IMG/VR virus record: IMGVR_UViG_3300046007_003853
Coordinates: 1-20,158 of that record
Length of the DNA: 20,158 bases
From: a virus
Strand: one strand, 5' to 3'
Translations under genes and position numbers: made by a program
Shown: one piece after another, positions 10,701-17,335 of the stretch
Layout: every line of letters begins with the position of its first letter
Position numbering within the stretch: the first letter of the stretch is position 1
Notes under the pieces: model-generated
Told to the model about the DNA's origin: nothing
The model's database searches: none
Seen by the model: only the letters and a program-made list of their open reading frames with translations

Positions 10701-13700
10701 TCATATGACACTTTAAGTAAAGAAGGTCCTTATAAAAATGACTTTATTACTTCCGGAACACCATTGACTACAGAAACAGATTATCGTGTGTTAGATTATG
10801 CTGCATTTGCTATGTTCCCCGAACAAGAAAACAACTATTACGATTTCAGTGGCAGTTGGCAAGACATTAAACAATGGGACAATAAAACATCATACAAATA
10901 CGGCGATAGAGTAATTTATCAAGGTCGTGTTTGGGAAATGGTAGATGTAAACAGTAGCACAGGACTAGCAACTCCTAACGATCCTATTATCGTTACAGGG
11001 ACAATATCATTACCTATCGTAGCCAATGGCAGAACGTTGATATTAGACGGAAACACAATTACATTTAATAATTCAACTACATCAACAACCTCTACAACCA
11101 TAACTGTTACCGGAACAAATGATATTGGTACTACCAATGTTGTTACACACGGATCTACACTAGTGTTAGGTGCAACTTCGGCTACTGCAGAAACTATTGT
11201 ATTCAGTAATACTACATCATCAACTACATATAATAATATAGTTGTAACCGGAACTGTTATCAATCCTTCCTTTATAGGAAGTTCAACAGAAAAATTAACA
11301 ATAGATGGTGTTGATGTGTTGTTTAATCAGACAACAAGTACTACGACTAATATTACTGCACAAGCTGCATTTGAAAATGCATTTAACAGTTGGGTAATAA
11401 ACAACACTACTGGATTAAAGCTATCTGCAGCAAACGCAAGAATTTCAGCTATTGAAAATCTTAGAAGTGCATATACTGGAACTTGGTCAACATTTTTATC
11501 AAGTTACTTTAGTAGCAGTGTTGCAGGGATAAACATAAGTCTACTATTAAGTGAAATAGCAGCTACTCCTAGTTATCAATCACAAGTAGAAGCATTACTA
11601 GATAGTGACATAACACTAATAAACAATTATGCTAATAAAACATATAATACAGCAAATGTTATCGCAGGGTCGGAAACAGTTTTAGCCGGAGATATCACAA
11701 CAGCTCAAACATTGATGGCTGCAGGAACATATACAGAAGATGTTAGAGATTGGTTAGTGGCAAATACTTCAACTGCATTCACTACATCGACTATTGTGTT
11801 TACTTCTTCTGGTACAACATTTGTAACATATACTATAACAGACATTGTTAACAGAATCAATAGCGCAAGTATACCAAATGTCACTGCATCTAACAGTGCA
11901 GGAAGATTACGATTAACAAAAACTACTGCTACTCCTACAACACAATTTAGTCTAGTCATTGCTAGCGCAACTGCTAATAGTGATGTAGGGTTAGATGCTG
12001 GTACATATGTTAGTAGCAGTTCAACATCAACTACTACTCCAAACTTGTCTATTGTCCAAGTTATAGCACAAATTAATGCCGCAGGTATATCTGGCATAAC
12101 TGCAGCGGCATTGGCACCGACAGGTATATTACTCACTATATCTAGTACAAATAGTTCATTATATATAGGTAACGGCACTGCAAATAGTGTCATTGGGTTA
12201 ACAACCGGTGTTACTGCAGCTACATCATCTGTAACTACTGTTAATATTAGTAGTTATATAAATGACATTGTGACACAAATTAACTTAGCTAACGTGTCAG
12301 GTGTAAGAGCTACAAACAGTAACAATAGAGTTAAGCTAACAAGCACAAATCCTACATTAATCATAGGTGCCGGCACTGCTAACAGTGACATTGGTTTCAC
12401 TGCACAAACATATACTGCAACACAAACAACAGTTAGTAACATATTTGAAGCAATTGTCGACGGCGACGTTATATTCCGTAGAATGGACTACGATCCTAAC
12501 GTATTCAGTATATGGATTGCAAAATGGAAAGCAGATGAATTAACAAGTTCTCAAATTGACAGCGATGTTGGTTTTGCAGCATATCAAACAATGGATATGG
12601 GTTGGTATATTACTCGTGCATGTGCGGGCATAGACGCTGCAGATGATGCACAACTTACAATAGCAACACCATCTGGTGCTGCCGCTGCACACAGCTTACA
12701 AGTAGGAGACTTTGTTTTAATTAGAGGAAGTAATACAGAGCCTAATATAGACGGTATACACCGTGTTACTGGCGTGGACACTAACAATGCTAATAAGTTC
12801 TTTATCGATGTTTATATTAATAAAGAAGGCAATGTAGGAAACGTTTATCCTATCAGAAATGTAAGATTCTCATCGTATCAAGATTTGTTAGCTAATTACA
12901 ATTCTACAAATGCTGCAAACATGTATTACTATAACTTTGCTGGTTATAGACAAAACACTACAACAAGACCAATATATGCATTTGTTGATAGAATCAGCGA
13001 TGTTGATCCAGTCTCGGGTGTTTACAAGTTCTATGGTAGTTTCTCTACAGTAACTGGGCATAACGGCAGTTGGCAACTAGTTAGAGAGGGCAACGAACAA
13101 GCTCGCAATGATCTAATAGAAAATGTTAAAGTATATGATGCGGTTAACAAAACATTAATCACTACGATTGAAACATTCGATCCGGCAAAAGGTATACTAC
13201 CTGGCTTTATCGACAATGAAATCGACTTTGCAACTACTGCAGATTTTGCAGTTTACAATTACGACAGTGTTAATGGAAATAGCGAGTCTAGAAAAACATG
13301 GGGCGCCGATCAACTAGGATTGCGCTGGTGGGACCTAAATACAGCAATCTATTTAGATTACGAACAAGGTCCTTTAGACTATCAGCAAAACAATTGGGGT
13401 AGATTATTCGATGGTGCATCAGTCGACATTTATGAATGGACTGAAAGCACTGTATTGCCAGATCAATGGGAACAGTTAGTAAAAGCAAACGCAACTGTTA
13501 ACGGTAGACGTGTCACAGGTGACGTTTATAAAGTTAAAAACAACGATGAGTATGTTTACTATTGGGCAGAACAATCAGTTGTTGATCCTGTGCAAGGCAG
13601 AACTAAAACTGTTTATTACTTCTGGGTTAAGGATAAATTAGATACTGTAGGTAATAGAGTTTATAATACAAAACAGCTATCTAATTACCTAGCAAATCCT

Positions 13701-15785
13701 AATAGTTTCGAACAGCTATGGGCAGCAGCTTCGCAATCGAGTAACTTGCTGATTAACAATTTAGATAAAGTTGTAAGCGATAATACAGTCGTTCAGATTA
13801 ATCAAATTGTAGAAAGTGACGCTTTACCTTTAAGTGAATGGATATTACTACACGACAGTGATCCTGTTGAATTGATCCCTGAGCAACTACACATTAAAAT
13901 GCGTGACAGCATTGTAGGTTGGAATAATGCAGTTAAGCGATATTCATATACAACTTATAGTAGTTCAACTACATATAGCATTGATGATGTGGTAGTCGAC
14001 GGTAGCGATCGTTATTATATTAGTTTGAGGAACAGTAACTTAAATCACACACCTGCGTCAGATACTGCAATGACTTATTGGAGACGTATATACGAGTATG
14101 AGCTTCCGGCAGATACTCCTGCAAACGATATAGATGTTTGGATGGGTCAACCACTACCGGACCTCAACTTACATCCGTTTAACAGATACGGACATTTAAC
14201 AAGACCGAATCAAAGTTTAGTTAGAGATTTAAAAACTGCAAGACAAAACTTTGTCCACGCAGCAAACGATCTATTATCTAGAGTTTGTGTAATTAACGAA
14301 ATACCAGACTGGGATACAATTTTTGAAGAAATTATCACTGATGGCGTTATTGATTATGATATGGACAAGTATTGGATTTATAGTGATTGGTATCGCAAAG
14401 AATACAATAACGATGGATCGTTATTAAGCGTGTTTGACAAATCAATTCTCCCTGATTTGTATGTCGATATTAAACAAGAGCTGATACCAGAATTAGGAGA
14501 AGATCCGTTATCAACTGAAGAAGGAACACTTGTTTATGTTAAAAAGGCATTACACAGTGACGGTGTAAATAGACCAGAGATTTACAAACTGGTTAATAAC
14601 GAGTGGGTAATACAATGGAAATCTAAAGGCACAATACAGTTGAGTGAAGAACTTTGGAATTTAGAAAAGTTCGGATACGGGTTTGACGTTGGACCGTTCG
14701 ATATGAGCGGGTTCGATGCTGAACCTAGTCCAGTTATAAAAGCCGTATTTGATTTATTAAGAAATAAAGTGTTCGTAGGTCAATACAAGTCTTACTATAA
14801 TAAACTTTGGTTCAAGTGCTTGTATCATTCAGTAACTGATAATACTACAGATGACTTTGCATTTAAAACAACTTATACAAAGATTCGTGTAGAACACCCT
14901 GTTCTAACAAATGCAATAAACTATCAACCGACCGGCACTGAGGTTGTTGAAGAGTTCTTTAATTCAATAAAGCCTTACCACACGAAGCTTCATAGCATTG
15001 ATCGTGCAGTAACACACATGGACGAAAATGATGTAGAAGTAACCGAGCTAGACCTTGATTCAGAGATTACATTAAGATATAACGACCATAGTGTTAAGGA
15101 TTACGAAGACTTTGATGAAATTCTAACAGGTGGAACATTTACGAGTGTAGTAACTAACACAGATAGTTCGACATTTACTACGTTAGATGCAGCTCTTGAA
15201 TATATATATGATGGTAACGGATTTAACACTGTAGTCAGAGATAATTGGGGTGAAGAATTATATCCTATCGATTACTCAGAAAACATTCGTATTCGTGTTC
15301 AAACTAATAGTAGTGGTAGTACAGCGACAAGTGACACAAGAACATTTGATATGGTTTATTATTCACCATATCAGATCGAAGAAAGCACAGTTATTGTTGA
15401 TACTGCAAAAACAACATTGTCTAGCAGCATAAGTGCTACAGCAACTAGCATAGCCGTAGCAAACGCATCAACATTAACAGCGCCAATCGAAAGCCAAGTT
15501 GGGGTTGTGTGGATAGATAATGAACGTATAGAATACCGTGCTATAGAAGGCAATACATTGCGCTATTGTACAAGAGGGACACTTGGAACAAGTGCAACAA
15601 CACACGCTTCAAGTGCAACTGTAACTGACGCAAGTTGGATTTATAAGATCCCAACACTAGAACATTTTGTCGATTATGGTGATGATTTGGGTTTTGCCTA
15701 TAATGATACAGGAATAAGCCTAAGTGCAACAGGAACAACACCTATGCATATATTCATAAGAAATGCAGGTTCCGGAACGTTATAA
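4710..15785 (+). CDS. Giant virion structural protein (baseplate/tail, gp7 position)
   Basis: This is one uninterrupted frame of 3691 residues, starting in an ATGA overlap with gp6; GGAG at 4696-4699 can serve as ribosome binding site. The N-terminus (MNLLPNIFNTPVNKKFLEST, residues 31-50) and the blocks INYHRYFW, RNGMRVAF, EGVGQ, 'VYGDWGPIEQRWRRSPEY', FFNSIKPYHTK (about 3416-3426) and RIEYRAIEGNTLRYCTRGTL (about 3608-3627) are, from memory, hallmarks of the giant protein that follows gp6 in marine T4-like phages. Visible modules: CBM5/12-like at 379-425, 2056-2092 and 3086-3130; a Gly-rich repeat at 1421-1499; and a Ser/Thr-rich repeat insertion at about 2106-2577. I see no enzyme motif, signal peptide or membrane segment. 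In T4 the gene after 6 is 7 (1032 residues, wedge initiator); equivalence here rests on position only. It most likely forms the peripheral baseplate or binds glycans. A structural role is quite sure, the exact role open. Confidence 0.8.
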   Translation: MSQNYKANPTVAPLISRPGESSEYVGARSVMNLLPNIFNTPVNKKFLESTLDQLMSSGSLQAINHYLGHEDSRISIDDLYLDDNRTSDQYQFVPGVINKDDNGNVTDVISYDDIINGLRFGGATVEQPNRLLNEPAYTLDLPINYDMFINYHRYFWLMDFLPVCEINATVGNPITVANIVGQISYTTPTLSNSKTLEFRNGMRVAFKTNCTGSVTYPVDDIYIVEGVGQPTGIKLIRQYDDSAAETTFVTNTIYALTRNEDSETPVDIQDDRIIVRDYVVERRDSIDQSAWARSNAWVRDDVAIAVCDFNGDDPFDYIVEPFRAIRPIIEYRASMEKYNYGKQHLTAVTHMFDSISNPLTAIVGQSTWSLASYSITDEWDPIGYNKGDQVKVTISGNITYWDCVQTHTEAKNPTFFENRSYWREVSSKALANGDTILFAKNATSTYNKKIFSVSGVGSSIVLTEVYNTTNYTLYDKVIVKIGYNNVFGDSIDSLIYAGSEWYWDGTNWIYGQQKDSRSVAPKFNLYDHEQVLLSNTTTYPNTTFEGDTIFDYARTSGVVDHALGFAPKYVDYGNNPGYEFDIGLGAKRYNYNSINEYIGYQVDTDVVNIEEIKGYYYYKDLITDFYYNGWAQLRNDQPVEKHIRYVVESVSSDHIFDIGTTNINLDDKFRFKLGNNGNLKVYSENTLNERDKPELINGINPAIFMSKGKTYTIQTMFDITDFELVNVDGSAISTGLTITSTTANTQTVAISSSIAIDYIKYRLVSDNSIFGIIYLDDNTSSKNLTVKINGVETNDYTLSGTRVTVENIYPLDTVIEISWSSYDILTSDQGIFHTADTHVYNPQNEWLTNATFGDLQTHIKSQMSNIPGFSGNYFGDNNYTSLPQIHEFGGTIRQQPFSTELLAVTLDDANTNPFASLRFISASYAKFRQQIIRKVAQLHTTTDIDIPVYELVDQALSELNLGKTKDSPFAYSDMLLYKDYETAEYTWIAGESTIFDLPNTVNYYADTRNHIHIWVKDSYDGVAPINWRPLVNTSDYELLNASQVQINATLLPDANGKVYIDIRWYPLDSVSFMPPSAVKLGLTRPIVPRVVSGLYANTDNTESSTAIICHDGSIHYATALPGVIDLFIRSSASFNIEDAVIWELETRIFNNLVGDYDNVIDYLEAMPNANRKTPYTWDELNAATESEFNSWKVRDNISSLNDANFYDAGNEFTWNYSSVGPGIGGWKGIYHYYFNTDIPHTHPWEMLGHRNEPGWWSEFYTWLSTANGGNDAKRAALIEALKTGHYNDPNDADKRYDITYCYSAYDWDNETLVTPAGALNGPVTAGIVTAPTTAEKQKDFVYGDWGPIEQRWRRSPEYNINRSLGLMRLRPLWLLNSYFDSNRRKLDYHSSVATPQLLFEDTRLLGNNKQPKLSYEKYEDSIIELINVRNGGAGYTSNTRIEIYGNFGSGATAEAIVRDGSIIAVSITNPGNNYQSKPTIIAVDDTSVITEEATFEAILSSNVRQYYSGLSNAIIEFGFFNTTDIDSLKEKFETATYSPVIKLGGFVNKANQRFVLDSSQDKGKVTIPEENYVVSLYKSQPIFDTFYGAIKVTLTDEGYMISGYDTSKMYLEYNPVSYNSKKTIVPLGNTNIIKYKEFTNDVIRLEYNTILVKEQDVYDIIRGYGHYLNTFGWIPSWDTAATTFLSWADDSPTVGDIINIIPATDSIEISEGVTGYFDNLQNKYDGVYNLIDQNGRQVLPNKVIVERQVLEQSDAITKITPKSSDLTLYGIRMYSVELEHVIVFDNYTGFDDVIYNPALGQLHTRIKWVGSRTKNWNGKLYAPGYIVDNNAIYNNFDRTVADIDQIYDVGNNIVNNSVKNAARSNIGYNTPSWKQYTTLDDSTVFEFVKGIGKYKGTKYALNAFLRNTSIFGTQADVSLFEEWAIRTADYGDTRSRDTVEFNVSKDLVLTSPQVIRLRDTNESDALSDVYIDITPNSELLVTGTVGNNFQTRLPKVFSYDTLSKEGPYKNDFITSGTPLTTETDYRVLDYAAFAMFPEQENNYYDFSGSWQDIKQWDNKTSYKYGDRVIYQGRVWEMVDVNSSTGLATPNDPIIVTGTISLPIVANGRTLILDGNTITFNNSTTSTTSTTITVTGTNDIGTTNVVTHGSTLVLGATSATAETIVFSNTTSSTTYNNIVVTGTVINPSFIGSSTEKLTIDGVDVLFNQTTSTTTNITAQAAFENAFNSWVINNTTGLKLSAANARISAIENLRSAYTGTWSTFLSSYFSSSVAGINISLLLSEIAATPSYQSQVEALLDSDITLINNYANKTYNTANVIAGSETVLAGDITTAQTLMAAGTYTEDVRDWLVANTSTAFTTSTIVFTSSGTTFVTYTITDIVNRINSASIPNVTASNSAGRLRLTKTTATPTTQFSLVIASATANSDVGLDAGTYVSSSSTSTTTPNLSIVQVIAQINAAGISGITAAALAPTGILLTISSTNSSLYIGNGTANSVIGLTTGVTAATSSVTTVNISSYINDIVTQINLANVSGVRATNSNNRVKLTSTNPTLIIGAGTANSDIGFTAQTYTATQTTVSNIFEAIVDGDVIFRRMDYDPNVFSIWIAKWKADELTSSQIDSDVGFAAYQTMDMGWYITRACAGIDAADDAQLTIATPSGAAAAHSLQVGDFVLIRGSNTEPNIDGIHRVTGVDTNNANKFFIDVYINKEGNVGNVYPIRNVRFSSYQDLLANYNSTNAANMYYYNFAGYRQNTTTRPIYAFVDRISDVDPVSGVYKFYGSFSTVTGHNGSWQLVREGNEQARNDLIENVKVYDAVNKTLITTIETFDPAKGILPGFIDNEIDFATTADFAVYNYDSVNGNSESRKTWGADQLGLRWWDLNTAIYLDYEQGPLDYQQNNWGRLFDGASVDIYEWTESTVLPDQWEQLVKANATVNGRRVTGDVYKVKNNDEYVYYWAEQSVVDPVQGRTKTVYYFWVKDKLDTVGNRVYNTKQLSNYLANPNSFEQLWAAASQSSNLLINNLDKVVSDNTVVQINQIVESDALPLSEWILLHDSDPVELIPEQLHIKMRDSIVGWNNAVKRYSYTTYSSSTTYSIDDVVVDGSDRYYISLRNSNLNHTPASDTAMTYWRRIYEYELPADTPANDIDVWMGQPLPDLNLHPFNRYGHLTRPNQSLVRDLKTARQNFVHAANDLLSRVCVINEIPDWDTIFEEIITDGVIDYDMDKYWIYSDWYRKEYNNDGSLLSVFDKSILPDLYVDIKQELIPELGEDPLSTEEGTLVYVKKALHSDGVNRPEIYKLVNNEWVIQWKSKGTIQLSEELWNLEKFGYGFDVGPFDMSGFDAEPSPVIKAVFDLLRNKVFVGQYKSYYNKLWFKCLYHSVTDNTTDDFAFKTTYTKIRVEHPVLTNAINYQPTGTEVVEEFFNSIKPYHTKLHSIDRAVTHMDENDVEVTELDLDSEITLRYNDHSVKDYEDFDEILTGGTFTSVVTNTDSSTFTTLDAALEYIYDGNGFNTVVRDNWGEELYPIDYSENIRIRVQTNSSGSTATSDTRTFDMVYYSPYQIEESTVIVDTAKTTLSSSISATATSIAVANASTLTAPIESQVGVVWIDNERIEYRAIEGNTLRYCTRGTLGTSATTHASSATVTDASWIYKIPTLEHFVDYGDDLGFAYNDTGISLSATGTTPMHIFIRNAGSGTL
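5844..5984 (+). other. CBM5/12-like module 1 in the giant protein
   Basis: Residues 379-425 follow the chitin-binding-like pattern W-x4-Y-x2-GD-x-V ... YW-x-C ... P ... YW: WDPIGYNKGDQV, then ITYWDCVQTHTEAKNP, then SYWREV. In CBM5/12 domains the aromatic residues line a sugar-binding face. The call is by pattern only; no binding is shown. Confidence 0.5.
8970..9206 (+). repeat. Gly-rich beta-repeat domain in the giant protein
   Basis: Codons 1421-1499 read INVRNGGAGYTSNTRIEIYG, then GSGATAEAIVRDGSIIAVSI with TNPGNNYQSKPTI. The spacing and key residues (GGxGYT, GATA-x-A, S-I/V-x-x-V-x-ITN-x-G-x-x-Y) match the module at 3019-3252 in gp6. This suggests that a shared mobile domain was inserted into neighbouring baseplate genes. 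Confidence 0.68.
10875..10985 (+). other. CBM5/12-like module 2 in the giant protein
   Basis: Residues 2056-2092 read WDNKTSYKYGDRVIYQGRVW followed by EMVDVNSSTGLATPNDP. This is the best match of the three to W-x5-Y-x2-GDxVxYxGxxW, the canonical CBM5/12 core. It sits directly before the Ser/Thr-rich repeat insertion. Confidence 0.6.
11025..11355 (+). repeat. Three Ser/Thr-rich beta repeats (family A) in the giant protein
   Basis: Three degenerate units of about 35-40 residues follow one another. Unit 1 (from 11025) reads NGRTLILDGNTITFNNSTTS and ends ITVTGT. Unit 2 (11145-11255) reads HGSTLVLGATSATAETIVFS and ends IVVTGT. Unit 3 (from about 11280) reads STEKLTIDGVDVLFNQTTST. Each has the pattern G-x-T-L-x-L ... 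I-x-F-x-N/Q-x-T-T-S-T-T. Asn and Thr/Ser content is very high and charge is low, as in fibre or adhesin stalks. Confidence 0.66.
11841..12440 (+). repeat. Three flagellin-IN-like repeats (family B) in the giant protein
   Basis: Three tandem units with a period of about 70 residues start near 11841, 12048 and 12264 (residues 2378, 2447 and 2519). Each unit runs DIV/VIAQ-x-IN-x-A-x-I/V-x-x-V/I-x-A, then R-L-x-LT or equivalent, then L-x-I-x-x-x-TANSxIG. The closing motifs are SATANSDVGL, GTANSVIGL and GTANSDIGF. The pattern resembles the Flagellin_IN motif and repeats of phage fibres. A helical segment at about 11360-11760, ending near MAAGTYTEDVRDW, separates them from family A. Confidence 0.66.
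13965..14100 (+). other. CBM5/12-like module 3 in the giant protein
   Basis: Residues 3086-3130 read STTYSIDDVVVDGSDRYYIS, then LRNSNLNHTPASDTAMTYWR. The Y-x2-D-D-V-V ... G ... YY ... P ... YW pattern is the same as in the other two modules but lacks the first Trp. Weakest of the three. Confidence 0.45.
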
Positions 15786-15788
15786 ATA
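15781..15788 (+). promoter_or_regulatory. T4-type late promoter, TATAAATA
   Basis: This is an exact T4 late consensus, overlapping the stop codon of the giant gene (TAA at 15783-15785). With the usual spacing the transcript would begin near 15794. That excludes a useful leader for the ATG at 15795 but leaves about 13 bases, including GGAA, before the ATG at 15807. Confidence 0.66.
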
Positions 15789-15806
15789 TTATAAATGGAA
15801 AAAACT

Positions 15807-16403
15807 ATGAGTAAGATAATTGAAAAACCAGTGTTCGGAATAGAAGGACACATAACAATATGGGATCCAGACAACGGTGAAATTTTAGTTCGCCGTCGTA
15901 ATGCTATCAACTATGAAAATATGAGTGTTGCACTTGCAAATTTATTAGCAAATGAAACCGGCGGTGTTGGAACGTATGCAATAGCACAAATGCGTTTTGG
16001 TAATGGTGGTACTATTATCGACGGGTTAGGTGCAGTTACATACAAAGCAACAAACACTAATATCACAACAGGTGCGCTATATAATCAAACATATGCACAA
16101 ACAGTCGACGAAACTATAACCGGCACAGCAACCAACAGTGTGGAAGTGACACATACTTCCGGTGAGTTATATAGTGATGTAGTTGTAACTTGCACACTTG
16201 ATTATAACCAACCAGCAGGTCAAGATACATTAGATACTAGTACTAATATGAATGGCACATATGTTTTTGATGAGCTTGCACTTTATACTGCAAATAACAC
16301 AATGTTAACTCATGTTATTTTCCATCCGGTTCAGAAGAGCGCAAACAGAAAAATACAAGTAATATATACTTTAAGAATCAGAACATCGTATAGTGATGTA
16401 TAA
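15807..16403 (+). CDS. Putative virion structural protein (198 aa, fibre-associated)
   Basis: This protein has no function I can name. Two in-frame ATGs exist, 15795 and 15807. I prefer 15807 (MSKIIEKPVFGIEG) because TGGAA at 15796-15800 lies about six bases before it and because the late promoter would start transcription at about 15794; from 15795 it would be 202 residues. The sequence is beta-rich: GHITIWDPDNGEILVRRRNA at the start, a 'MRFGNGGT' block, then 'LYNQTYAQTVDET', and a C-terminal 'YVFDELALY' ... 'LTHVIFHPVQKSANRKIQVI' block. I recall similar sequences next to tail-fibre genes in marine phage contigs. No signal peptide, membrane segment or enzyme motif is visible. It lies 11 bases before the fibre-like gene that follows, probably in the same transcript. 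Structural role inferred from place and composition. Confidence 0.65.
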   Translation: MSKIIEKPVFGIEGHITIWDPDNGEILVRRRNAINYENMSVALANLLANETGGVGTYAIAQMRFGNGGTIIDGLGAVTYKATNTNITTGALYNQTYAQTVDETITGTATNSVEVTHTSGELYSDVVVTCTLDYNQPAGQDTLDTSTNMNGTYVFDELALYTANNTMLTHVIFHPVQKSANRKIQVIYTLRIRTSYSDV

Positions 16404-16408
16404 AGGAA
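16404..16408 (+). promoter_or_regulatory. Ribosome binding site before the 305-aa fibre gene
   Basis: AGGAA follows directly after the stop of the preceding gene, with a seven- to eight-base spacer to the ATG at 16415. It fixes that start. Confidence 0.7.
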
Positions 16409-16414
16409 GAAAAG

Positions 16415-17332
16415 ATGCCGTATACAGTTGATTGGCCAGATGCAGGTAAAACACCTATTATCGTTAACGATGGAACCGTAGACACTAGCACTACACTAAA
16501 ACTCATCGGTCGAAATTATAGTAGGTTTGGTGAAGCACTAAATGAAAATTTTTTAAGATTACTAGCCAACAACGCAGATGACACTGCGCCAACAAATCCA
16601 AACGAAGGTCAACTATGGTACAATACAACTGAAAGTCAATTGTACTTGTATGATAACGGTGCGTGGTGGCCAATAGGTTTCCAAGCAGGCGGAACACGAG
16701 TTGTTGCTAGAAGAAGACTTGACACATTGGGTGTTTACCATTATACAATAGAAACTATAGTCGATAGCGATATCGTTACTATACAAGTCAGTGACACAAC
16801 AGCATGGACACCTGCAACAACCGAGTATTTAGAAGACGGCTTAACGTTGTTAAGCACACAGTTTCCTGTATTACAAGCAGGCGACAACATGAATACTACA
16901 GCAAATTTTAAATTTAGAGGCACTGCTACTAGTGCAGAATATGCTGACCTTGCAGAACGTTATGCTGCCGACAAAGAATACGAACCAGGAACTGTAGTGA
17001 TATTAGGCGGCGAAAAAGAAATAACAGAGTCAACTGATTCTGCGAGCATAAACGTGTTTGGTATAATTTCTACTGCACCCGGCTTTGAAATGAATAGCGG
17101 TGCAGGAAATGATGCAACACACCCGTATGTTGCGTTAGCAGGACGTGTTCCGTGTAAAGTAATTGGTCCTGTTAAAAAAGGTGAAAGACTTGTGACCAGT
17201 GAGGTCGCTGGACATGCTCGTGTAGCATATCCAAATGAATTGGGAGATTATAGACGCATTATTGGCAGAGCTCTTTCAAGTAAAGAGACACTCGACGCAG
17301 GTATTGTCGAAGTGGTCGTAGGAGCAAAGTAA
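16415..17332 (+). CDS. Tail-fibre-like protein with Peptidase_G2-like C-terminus
   Basis: This 305-residue protein has two parts. The N-terminal part (about 1-85) has 'VNDGTVDTSTTLKLIGRNYS', GEALNENFLRLL and NEGQLWYNTTESQLYLYDNG, a pattern I associate with the N-termini of marine phage fibre proteins, probably the virion-attachment end. The C-terminal part (165-305) begins FKFRGTATSAEYADLAERYA, then YEPGTVVILGGEKEITES, 'FGIISTAPGFEMN', 'VALAGRVPCKVIGPVKKGER' and ends VEVVVGAK. It resembles the Peptidase_G2 / intramolecular-chaperone domains at the ends of phage fibres, which can cut themselves off after trimer folding; I cannot confirm a catalytic residue, so cleavage is only a possibility. 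The ribosome binding site is good. Only three bases separate it from the next gene. Fibre role likely; partner and receptor unknown. Confidence 0.72.
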   Translation: MPYTVDWPDAGKTPIIVNDGTVDTSTTLKLIGRNYSRFGEALNENFLRLLANNADDTAPTNPNEGQLWYNTTESQLYLYDNGAWWPIGFQAGGTRVVARRRLDTLGVYHYTIETIVDSDIVTIQVSDTTAWTPATTEYLEDGLTLLSTQFPVLQAGDNMNTTANFKFRGTATSAEYADLAERYAADKEYEPGTVVILGGEKEITESTDSASINVFGIISTAPGFEMNSGAGNDATHPYVALAGRVPCKVIGPVKKGERLVTSEVAGHARVAYPNELGDYRRIIGRALSSKETLDAGIVEVVVGAK

Positions 17333-17335
17333 GTA

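Noticed and set aside
10919-12193. Long minus-strand frames opposite the Ser/Thr-rich repeats (10919-11263 and 11705-12193)
   Set aside because: Hydrophobic Val/Leu-rich shadows are expected opposite ACT/ACA/AGT-rich codons. No start signals; all confirmed genes are on the + strand.
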